Source of the DNA: Tetranychus cinnabarinus
Taxonomy: Eukaryota > Arthropoda > Arachnida > Trombidiformes > Tetranychidae
DNA length: 64,000 bases
Assembly (NCBI GenBank): GCA_022266195.1
Contig: WHVY01000002.1
Location: 11,671,001 to 11,735,000, forward strand
Direction of reading: 5' to 3'
Numbering within the stretch: the first letter of the stretch is position 1; each line of letters opens with the position of its first letter. Both the position numbers and the translations under genes were made by a program. The notes below the pieces were generated by a model, which saw only the letters and a list, made by a program, of their open reading frames with translations, was not told where the DNA came from and made no database searches. Positions 10,784-20,423 of this stretch are shown piece by piece.

Positions 10784-12565
10784 TCAAGAATCACGGCGCC
10801 AAGTATAATAAAGTAGACTTTTATCGGTCAAAGCAATGTAAGCTGGTGTAGAAGAGTTAACTGGATTGACTTGAGCAATATCAAATACTGAACCGATTCC
10901 ACCAACTTTTTGAATGCATTCTCCAACCTCGGTATCCCACGCAATGAATCCTCCAATATCTTGATCACCAGCAATAACAAGACAACGGTCTTGCTTTGTA
11001 GGGTGGTTAAAAATTCGTGCCTTTAAAGATTGGTCTGCTCTAGCACCACCATTTAACGTCAAAACTGGTTTAATGTCGATTAAAGCTTCTTCCAAGATAT
11101 TAGAGTTGAGGCTTAAATTAAATATCTATATAGATGATGAAATTTAAAAGATTCGATAAGTTTTATAGTCAGTTCATAAGTTAGGGAATGAATTACTTAC
11201 AGTATGATTAACAAAATTTTGTTTAGGTTTGGCAGGTCGGTTGCTAACTAAAAAATTGGCTGTTTTACGCTCATAATGAGAAGACATGAAAACACCCTGG
11301 ATGGGAAATAATTGCGATTCATAGTTTCCATTCCTTATGAAATGAAACTCGCTTCCTTTTAAGCGCGTCGAGCTGATGCCAGAGAACATGTCATTATAGA
11401 TATATTTTAAAGAAATGCAAGGCGTTCTATCAGAAACAGGAATTTGAGCAATGGTTCTACCAACAACCCGCATATCGAACTCGAAAACTTTTCCACTCTT
11501 CAAACCAACATAAAAATACTGAGGTTTCTTATCATTCCAACAACAGCTCCAGGCAGCATCTTCAAAGGGGAAAGTCATCACCGGTGATGAGCTGAAAATA
11601 TTAGTTATTTTAACGGTTTTATCGTGTGATGCCGTTAAAACCATAGCGTCATAAGGATGGAAAGCAACATCTCGAATTACATCTTGATGGAGAGGAATAA
11701 ATTCGTTTTGATGAAGATCAGCTGAACCAATGTTTCGCAGACCATAAGGAGGAAATAGTAGTGACTCTTTTTTTTGTGGTATCATGATCACACCCAACAT
11801 ATCGGAAACAGTGAGAACTCTTGTATCACATCTATTATCAAAATCTAATCGTTTGCTCAGTACAAGGGGCTGAGATTTGGATCGAACGAGAATATTCTGC
11901 ATAGAAGCAGCTGCGATCCGTTCCGCTTCTGATGACAATAGTCTTTCGTATTCCCTTTTTTCTTCTTCATACTGTTGTTTAGTTGCTTCAAAATCATCTT
12001 TCAAATTACGAAGCTCCTGGTTAACTCTCTCCACTTGTTTCTCTTCCGCTATGCGTTCCATTCGTGCTTTCTCAGTTTCATGTTTATATTTGGTAACTAA
12101 TGTTGGATCAGCCCGCAAAACTGAATATGGGGCAATAAATCTGAGATCACTAGATTTGGCTTTGGCTTTACACGTTGGACATTTTGTACCACCATCAGTT
12201 TTGCCTTCAGTAAACCATCGGGTGATACATTGATCACCAAATAGATGACCGCATTTCAAAATTACAGCTTTATGAGATTGAGTAGTGTATGGGTCAAGGC
12301 ATACAGAACAAACGCTATCTTCCAGAATGGACTCTTTCAAATTTTCCCAATATTCTTTCAGAGGTTCCAAATCAGTTTGGACTGCTCTTGAAACAGTTTT
12401 GTCACGATCAAATCTATAAATGCGATTACAGTTTGAGCAAGCATAAGTTTGAGTTGTATTGTGAGGATCATATGTTTTGTATAGCAGGCAGTTACATATT
12501 TGGCAGAAACCATCTGAAGAAAAGGCTGGACTAGAATCACTAGAAACATCATCAGGAGACATCAC
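10784..12565 (-). CDS. rfwd3: RFWD3-type E3 ubiquitin ligase (RING, coiled coil, WD40) with an extra N-terminal zinc ribbon
   Basis: Two minus-strand exons, 12565-11201 and 11125-10784, joined in phase 0 (…HT|IFN…), give 568 residues. RFWD3 ubiquitinates RPA and RAD51 at stalled forks and damaged DNA. The RING is at about 86-132: C86, C89, C105-G-H107-L-F-G, C113, KCP-x-C 129-132. The CGHLFG sequence, with Gly where most RINGs have Cys, is the form I recall for RFWD3. A charged coiled coil follows (about 155-215), then a WD40-type region with a repeat near VIRDVAFHPYDAMVLTASHD. The protein is shorter than human RFWD3 (774). Odd: residues 7-46 form a zinc ribbon (C21-C24/C43-C46) co-linear with RPB9, the convergent neighbour. 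Start is the first of two consecutive Mets; the second aligns with RPB9's Met1. Confidence 0.88.
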
Positions 12566-13360
12566 TGCCTCAAGATTTTAAAAATGATACAAGATAAGAA
12601 ACGAATGTTGATAAGCTGGTCAAAATATGAAAAACTTAAAAAAATATAATGGTGTTGGTTACAAAGCATTTGAATAGTTCTTGATAAAACATTAAGTTAT
12701 TGGTTAAAAACAAACAGTAAATAAGATATATGTAACTTCAGCTGTTAAGTTTATTCAACCAATAAGATTTAGTTATGCATTCACGTGGAAAACTTATTTT
12801 CAAAATTATTACAAACATCTATTTAAGAGCTTAATTACGTTATAAATACACATTTGATTCGGGATATTAATTATTTTCTCATGGATCAACACAACTGTAT
12901 CTAAATAAATACTGACCCTGAGCAGATAGAAGGTAAAGATACAGATAGGATCCCTGTAATCCTCTAACTCAGATTTTAAACTTTTAAAAATGTATATTGA
13001 TATTCAATCTCAATTACATTCTAAATCTTAAATTGTTTAGATTTTTGAAGCAATAACTTTATTCTGAGACTAAAGCTTGATGCTAAAGAATAGCATAGAG
13101 TATCGTTTTTCTAAGCTCATAAGAGTATAGCTTCGCGAACCCAGAAAAGTTTAACTCAAAGTGAATCAAATATCATGAGCAACGAGTTAACCAAAATTAA
13201 AATCCATTTAATTAGTAAGAAATTTAAATTTGACAATAAACTCTATTCATTTAATAATAATAGACCAGAAAATCATATTTTTAGTGTGTAACAACGATGA
13301 CAGACAGTTAATAAAAGGCCGATATCCGAAACTTCATCCGAATTGATTGCATTGATTGAT
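12566..13360. other. Intergenic, nothing seen
   Basis: About 0.8 kb of AT-rich DNA between two minus-strand genes; it must hold the RFWD3 promoter. No coding frame, RNA gene or repeat recognised. Confidence 0.5.
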
Positions 13361-14029
13361 TCATTCCTTATCCAAAGCTTCTTTAATACAATCCTAGAAA
13401 AAATGAAATTGAAAGAAAAGATGAAAATTAATGAAGTGAAAACATATTACAACCACAATCAAATTAACTGAGCAATAACACACCTGAAAAGTTTTCTTGG
13501 CGTCTGAAGCAGGTGAGTTGGATTTGAAACATGATCGAGCCTAGAAAGTAGAGTCAATGTTAAATGTTTAGCAGTGAACCAATGAGTAAAACAAAACGAT
13601 TGAAATGGAGTAAAACTAGTCAAAAACTTACCTCATTAAATTTAGGTTCATGTGACTTAATATCAGAGCAAACCTTTTCCACATCACTTGGAGTCTCCAG
13701 CGGGATCATCGATCGACATTTTTCCATAGCTTTAACTTGATCCGGTGGAAGGGATTTAGCCTAAGCCGAAAGACAACAAAAAGACTTTATCAACTCATGG
13801 GTCTTAAAAATGAATCCTGGAAATTGAAGAATCATATCTCAATAAGAAGTAATACCGAGCAATCGTCCAGAATCTTTTTGCGACCAAAAAAAGTTCCATC
13901 ATCAATTGATTCTTTTAAATCCTTGCATAAATTTTCTAATGTATGCGTGTGTGGTGGACCATCAGGATCAGCAAGGGTTGAAGATAAACAAAGCATAAAA
14001 AAACAAAAAGATAGGGTAAAAGTATCCAT
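13361..14029 (-). CDS. Small secreted six-cysteine protein of unknown function (4 exons)
   Basis: Four minus-strand exons, 14029-13856, 13760-13632, 13540-13484 and 13393-13361, all GT/AG and all phase 0, encode 130 residues. Residues 1-20 are a signal peptide (hydrophobic core FTLSFCFFMLCLSS, cleavage after TLA). The mature part has six cysteines at a strikingly regular spacing: 21, 15, 15, 15 and 16 residues between successive Cys. It is rich in Lys/Glu/Asp and probably helical. Each short exon ends near one or two Cys, suggesting growth by internal repetition. I do not recognise the family; helical disulfide proteins such as odorant-binding-like or salivary secreted proteins are possible. 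Start is the first in-frame ATG giving a signal peptide. Splicing was deduced from frame continuity only. Confidence 0.75.
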
Positions 14030-16618
14030 TGGCGCTATCTTCAAACAGGATTATCAGGTACAGTAATCGTTCAAGTTTGTATTTCAAATTTATTGATATG
14101 AATAAGGAGTCCATTTGAAATTGATTTTTATACAGTTTTTAAACGGACTGCTGTTTAAACAAAAATTAAAATAAGATTATTAAAGATAATTCAAACTCCA
14201 CAGATGATAATTATTAATAAATAGCCATTTCAAGTTACAATTACTAGGAAAGCTTTTACATTTAAGTCTGTAGTTATTGTGGTGAAAGTGACAATTTAAA
14301 CTTATAATTTTAAGCATTTCTGTATTCATTTCTTTTTGTATTTCCATTCAATATTTAATCTGTATTAATATTTATTCTGTATTTAATACAACTTTACCTG
14401 ACTTCAACAAAATGAAAATTACCAAAGACATAATTAAATAGCAGCTAAATCAATAAAATTGCAATCGTAAAATTTCATAGACTCAATGCATCAATCCTGT
14501 CCTTTTTAATATAAAATTAATATATAATTATCAGTATTAAGAGTAGACGTTTCCCTGATTGTCAATTCGGTCACCATATTCAATTGAAAGCATTCCACTT
14601 TTGATATATTGATTGTTACTTCTAACTCATGCTTAATCGAACAATGATTAAAATGGAAATTTCAACTTTTTTCAATTGATTAGCGATAGTGACGTTTCCT
14701 TTGATAATCAATTGTATAATTGACAGGAAAACACACGACGATTATCGTAAGATGATTCCAATTAAGCTGCTAATCAAACAATAGAGACTTGATTAGACTG
14801 GTTTGATTAAGAAATATATATCTCAAGTGGCTTTTGTTGAATATAATCATTTATATCATTTTCAATGATAATTGGATACTGGATGCAATCACAATTGAAA
14901 CTAAAAAATGAAAATGAAATTATGAAAGATTAGAAAGTGAATTATGTCAAATGATTCAGAGACAATTTAATTTTTTTTTAAATTGTTGCCTTGCAGGTTT
15001 GCAGTCTGAACTGGCGAGTTGTCAAGGCAAATAACATATGTATTGATGATGTTTTGATTTGCTGATTTACTATTGATAATTAAGGTAGGATATCCCAAGG
15101 ATAGGTTGGGAAGGATAGATTGATGATAATCACAGTGTTACCATGAACCATGTTCAAGGATAACAACCTTATTTAGCCGGGAATAGAGTTGAAACAATCA
15201 GGTTGTTTAAGCCAATCAACTGTGTTATTAATGATAATCAACAACATCATTTGATATAAACAGTAACTGTTGTTGTTAAATGTTAATTAAAAATCTAACT
15301 GGAAACTTGTTTACTTTGACAGATTAATGTTGTCGAGTTACAGCTTAAGGTAAAAGATTCAAGATTATGTCTTGAATTTTCTGGTTATTTGTAGACTTTA
15401 TCCTTTATTAGCTGAAATTTGGGTTATTGAATAAATTGTTGATTAAAAGGGATAAAGTTTAATGGTTAATCGAGATAATTGTTGAGGTGAGAAATGAAGA
15501 AATGTGTATTTAAGTTGTTTACAGTTTTATATCTTCACGTGAACAGTAATACAGATTGCTCGTGATTCCTCTATTTTAATATGTGATGTCCTATTGAATT
15601 ACCTTTACATCGATCAACTGGAAATCTGTTTAATTAATTAACAGTTCAATGTTTAATCACTGGTTTGAACTAAAATTTTCCGTTGACAAGCCATAAGGTT
15701 TGTTAGTGATTAGACAAATAGACGGATTGAATTAGACTCTAGATTTACATTTACATTTCGTTACCAAAGCTAAACATGTTTCAAGATCATGTTCTTGATC
15801 ATGAATTGGGCTTTTTTACCTTCAAGAATTGTTAACTGACGGAAAAGATGAATCCAGTGAGATGGTGATGGAAAAAAGAGTTGTTCAGTTGAAAAGTGAT
15901 TGAAAATTCCAAGTGGAGTTTAATTGCAAAAAAACATTATTTAAAAGAGTAATTGATTGAACACTTACGGCCATTATAATACAAATTAGAGGAGAGCAGC
16001 AACAATAATGGTAATAAGCATCTAATTGATTATGAAATGGTTTAATTTGCTCTCCGATCATTGATCATCACTTGAAAACATGAAAGTAAAAAGGTAATCC
16101 CTGAAAAAGATTGAGCGTGATGATAATAAGCTCGAAGGTCGTTTTGATGACGATTACGATGATTTGCAGGAGGGTGGAATCAGGCAAGTGTTGAGGTTAT
16201 TATGGTTGAGTGAGCAATCGTACACCAATAATAATGTTAATTGTAAAAGTCTGGAAGATGTTGGAAAATACCTTGTTGCTCAAAAGATGATGGAATTGAT
16301 AGTTGAAATTGAATTAACCAATCAGAGAGATGCTGTGTGATGTAACTTATTACAGGAAATATCAGAATTTACCTTTGATACTGTGACATCACAAAATTGA
16401 ATGATTAGTTAATTGTAAACAACTCTGCGTTGTTTTGGTTAGAGAGATTGCGTGAGTAAAAAACTCTCGGCTAATAAAGACGAGTCGAAGAAGAGTTTAG
16501 ATGTTAGTTTAAAGGTAAACACCAATCTAACCTGAGCTAATCAACACACATTTACAAATCAATCTTAACCAACAATTTAATCTTTGCTTTTCATTCTAAA
16601 TCAGTGATCTAGTTAAAA
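14030..16618. other. 2.6-kb intergenic region between divergent genes
   Basis: AT-rich DNA upstream of both the secreted-protein gene (minus) and glucose-6-phosphatase (plus), so it contains both promoters. I found no coding frame of substance, no RNA gene and no clear repeat. Density of ATTAA/TTAAT motifs is high, as in the rest of the spacers. Confidence 0.45.
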
Positions 16619-17789
16619 ATGCTTTTCAATGCTATGGAACTGGTCCATGAAAATAGCATCTCAGCTATTTCATTGCTTCAAAATAGGTAAGTGTTGATTG
16701 TTTTGTCTTTAGCCATTTAGTCATCTTGAATGGTTTGTTTATTTTTTTGAACTCATTGACTCACTTATGCTTAATCCTTGTCTCTTTTGTTTTCACAGGT
16801 TTGATCAATCTTCCAACTTGATGTTTCTCATTTCAACCTTGTTTGATCCTCGTTATGCTTTCCTATTTTACGCACCGCTTCTCTATTCAATTGATCGTTA
16901 CACTGGACGTAAGTTGATGTGGGTTGCAGCTATATCTGAATGGTCTAATCAGATTTTAAAGTGGATATTACACGGTGAAAGACCATACTGGTGGATCCAT
17001 GAAACCTCCGTGTATAATAAAACTAGTTTACCCGATGTTCAACAATTTTTCATCACATGTGAAACTGGACCAGGCAGTCCTTCTGGCCATGCAATGGTTA
17101 CAGCCTCTGTTTGGTACATTCTCATTGAATCTTTCCTCCGCAAACGATCCGTTGACTCGAGTAAAAATAGCTTAGCCAATCGACTCGCTTGGTCTTTTTA
17201 TACAATCATATTGGCTGTTGTTTCGCTCTCACGGGTTTACATTGCAGCTCATTTTCCTCACCAATGTTTCCTTGGAGGTATCATTGGTGTAGCTGTGGCC
17301 ATGATTATCAGTAATTTAGATACTGATTCACTTTCTCGTCGAGGTTACGTCCTGGGTGGTGTTGGTTTGTTTGCTTCTGCTATCATGACATATGTTTCTC
17401 TTCGAGCTATTGGTGTTGATCCAATGTGGTCGGTTGATAGAGCACTCAAATGGTGTGTCAAACGTGAATACGTCCATCTTGATACAACTCCTTTCTTCTC
17501 GGTAATGCGTTATGTTGGCTTCTTTATTGGCATGGGTCTAGGATTAACATCTTCTTGGTCCAAATCTGCGTCCAAAGTTACATTCACGACTCCAATGAAA
17601 ATCGTTTCAGCTATTCTGGCTTTAGGAGTCTGCAAAGCATCTGAATACATAAAGATTCCAATGGTTAATCTTGTCTTCTTTTATGGAGCTGCCTTAGTCA
17701 TTAACATGATTCTTCCATACGTATTTGTTGCCATTATTCCTTACCTTGTTAGTAAACTGTCATTCACTAACAAAGCTAAGTCCACCTAA
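16619..17789 (+). CDS. G6pc: Glucose-6-phosphatase catalytic subunit (2 exons)
   Basis: Exons 16619-16686 and 16799-17789, joined in phase 2 (…LLQN-R-FDQSS…), give 352 residues, the usual G6PC length. It hydrolyses glucose 6-phosphate in the ER lumen as the last step of gluconeogenesis and glycogen breakdown. The PAP2-type phosphatase signature is complete. K77…R84-P85 lies in KWILHGERPYWW; PSGH is at 117-120; R168 and H174 lie in SRVYIAAHFPHQ. These correspond to human K76, R83, H119, R170 and H176. About nine hydrophobic segments are present. The C-terminus (…NKAKST) lacks the KKxx ER-retrieval signal of the vertebrate enzyme. The first exon is short, with an alternative in-frame Met at codon 6. 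A polyadenylation signal follows near 18159. Confidence 0.95.
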
Positions 17790-18158
17790 TTACATTCATC
17801 CAAAAGGTGTCATAGTTGTTAAGGTTCAAGTAATCAGTTACTAAAATGTACAAAAGGAGATAATGATGAACATGATAATGTCCACATTCTAGCAAGCGAT
17901 TACTAGAACCTTATTAACTGTAACATCCTTTAGCAATGTGTATATATTCATGTATTGTTATCATATATTTACCAACATGTTATTATTTATCAACTTCATC
18001 AATTCATTGAAAGCTTATCCATCAAAACCATGTAAATATATTTTCTTTGGAAATGTAATAACCTTCAGTTACAAGAAAACATCTATGAAGATGTGAAAAA
18101 AATAAGCTAATTGTGAAGGACAAAATCAATCTGTTACCTTACTTGTGAATAATATATA

Positions 18159-18164
18159 AATAAA
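18159..18164 (+). terminator. Probable polyadenylation signal of glucose-6-phosphatase
   Basis: AATAAA about 370 bp downstream of the stop codon, within an AT-rich 3' flank. Confidence 0.45.
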
Positions 18165-18519
18165 TGTATACTTTGAGACTTTAACATGTAAGCTTGTGTA
18201 CAACTGATTATTTCAGGTTTCAAGTTGAAACTACCTACGACTTGGGCATTAAACTTTTTCCGAGCAAATTTACTAACAAGTTGCATTCGGTGTAACATGC
18301 TTAATCAAGCTGATTAAATAATTACTGAGTAGTTTGACTAACATTTCCAGTTAATTTCACAAAATAATGTTTGTTGATGAACAATCACAATTGTTTGATA
18401 ATCATTAAGCAAAAGAAACCTGTTAACTGTCATGGTTAAATACTGGAAATTGAGTTATTTTTAGATAGCAAACAAACCTTGGAAAACTCGATTGATATTG
18501 AATCCGTTAAATCACATGG

Positions 18520-18840
18520 AAAAACAATGATGATCACAAAGAGTAAGGTAAAAAGAGACGACACGAAAGAGATTTCTTGTAAAGTTGAGATTTAGTTCTT
18601 TTGGTTCACTGTCAGATGGCGTGGCTTAATTGAAAATAGCGTAAAAAGATGAAATTAAAATTTTAAATAGATAACAATTAAAAGATATCTTTCTTATCTT
18701 ATTGATAGTTACATACAAAGGTATTGACTTTTAATTTCAGTGCCATCTGACAGTGAACCAAAAGAACTAAATCTCAACTTTACAGTTTTTCTGGGTCGTG
18801 TTCTCTCTTGTTATCCTACTCTTTGGATGATCATAATCAT
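18520..18840. repeat. Long imperfect inverted repeat (fold-back)
   Basis: The arm at 18579-18620 is matched by its complement at 18742-18784, about 42 bp of perfect pairing (core TTTTGGTTCACTGTCAGATG and complement). The match continues outward with gaps to about 18525 on the left and 18838 on the right, including TACTCTTTG and TGATCATNAT blocks. The spacer is about 120 bp. It could be a decayed fold-back/MITE-type element or a hairpin-RNA locus. No coding content. Confidence 0.75.
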
Positions 18841-19239
18841 AATTAAAATTTATATAACTACCAATCACAAGAAAATGGATGCAAGTCGTTAGATTATAAT
18901 TAAACCTTCGAACTATCAATATTAGTATTTTGATCCTGATATTACTCAATTTATCCGATTCATACAAAGGCGGTAATTTTGTAAATTAAATTATTCATAT
19001 TTACCAGTTTAAAATGTAAATGGTTCAGCTATATTGAACTGATTGTCGTTATACAATGTAATATAAACACTGTGAGCTGATCGAAGACAATCGAGACTTT
19101 AAATGCAATTAGTGTATCATCTTCAAATTTATTGTATTAATATTAATATTAAAGGTTGTCATAAGAGGTAAAAAGTTGCAACTGCGAACGCCTTTTGTAC
19201 AGCTATTGAACCAGATTTTTTTCATCAATCTCATTTTCT

Positions 19240-19905
19240 TGGTGTAAATTTTGATGGCCAACCAGATACTTATTTTAAGAAATGAAATTTTCATCTTCTG
19301 TAAAACAAATCACTTCGATTTTCGGTTACACCTGGCCCTTCGAGTGACAGTAAGAGTTAAAGAGCTGACAACTTGTGAGACTTCTACTTATCTGGCGTAT
19401 CTAACTTACTTATCTTATTTGGATATAATACATATTTATTATTTGCTAAATGTCAGAGAAAATTCAATCGATTTCCTGTACAAACAAATATCCTGTCAAC
19501 ACATAATAAGATTTGTGTTTGAATAACAATTTTTATAAATAAAACATTAATCTGATAACAAATCTTTTTTGCATGAACTTGAATGAAAAAAAAACAACTG
19601 AAATAAATTTGTATTTCTAGATATTGTAGTCCATTGTAAGATTGTAGGCGCTACTGTTGAGGCGCAAAGTTTTGAGGCCAATGGTAAAAATCAAGCTAAC
19701 TATTGATAAATTGAAAAAAAGTGTTCGATATTCGTGCACCAACCATTTTTATCGACGAAAAATAAGTTTCAGCTCTTTAACTCTTGCCTCTTACCGTCAC
19801 TCGAAGCGCCATGTATTATTGAAAATCGAAGTGATCTGTTGTAAAGAAAACGAAAATTTTATTTTTCAAGTCAAGTAAATTTCAAAGTGAATTTTCTGGT
19901 TGGAA
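19240..19905. repeat. Second imperfect inverted repeat pair
   Basis: The left arm, about 19245-19365, is matched in inverted orientation by about 19768-19900. Shared blocks include AGCTCTTTAACTCTT, GTCACTCGAAG and GAAAATCGAAGTGAT, and an outer block TCTGGTTGG. The internal spacer is about 400 bp. The pattern suggests an old non-autonomous DNA transposon with long terminal inverted repeats. The frames at 19251-19526 and 19657-19878 lie mostly in the arms and have no recognisable product. Confidence 0.65.
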
Positions 19906-20423
19906 TCAACAGGAATGAAATAGCAAAAAGACTAATCTCACGAAGTGACATTTTGAGCATAATGACTGCAGATGATATCGATTACAATTAGCTAGTCAAC
20001 CCTTTTTGTTCATTTCTAGTTAGTCTTTTATCTCAAAATGCTCCACTTTGAATGTTAATTTAATCTGCGTGAATTTTATTAAATTAACATGCATAAAATT
20101 GCGAAAATAACGAACAAATGGCAGTACAAGGAAATCGATTAGAATCTATAAAAACGAAGATTCTTTTTGAGTAAACTTGATTGACTTAATCAACATTTTC
20201 ATGGTAATAATAATAATGCTCTATATAATGTGTCCATATATTTATGCATAATGTTAATTTATATTCATATTTACATGATTTGTTTTTCTCAGTCTAGACT
20301 TTTCCAACCAAATGATAATCGATCTTTTAAATGGTTGTTTTTCAATTTTTCAGTTTTCAATGCAAAATAATATCTTCTCTTGCATTATTTATGAAAAGCA
20401 AGTCTTAATTTTTGTCCTGGTTT
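19906..20423. other. Spacer with a short repeat shared with the receptor array
   Basis: At 19929-19955 the sequence CTAATCTCACGAAGTGACAT occurs; a near copy (CTAATCCCACGAAGTGACAT) lies at about 55334-55353. Around it, GACTAA…TTTTGAGCAT is complemented at about 20019-20043, forming a further small inverted repeat. No gene is seen up to the LanC-like gene's last exon. Confidence 0.5.

Noticed and set aside
13737..14066. 109-codon plus-strand frame over the secreted-protein gene
   Set aside because: It is antisense to the signal-peptide exon and its intron, with no domain.
19251..19878. Possible short genes of 91 and 73 codons
   Set aside because: They lie in and between the arms of an inverted repeat and have no recognisable protein features.
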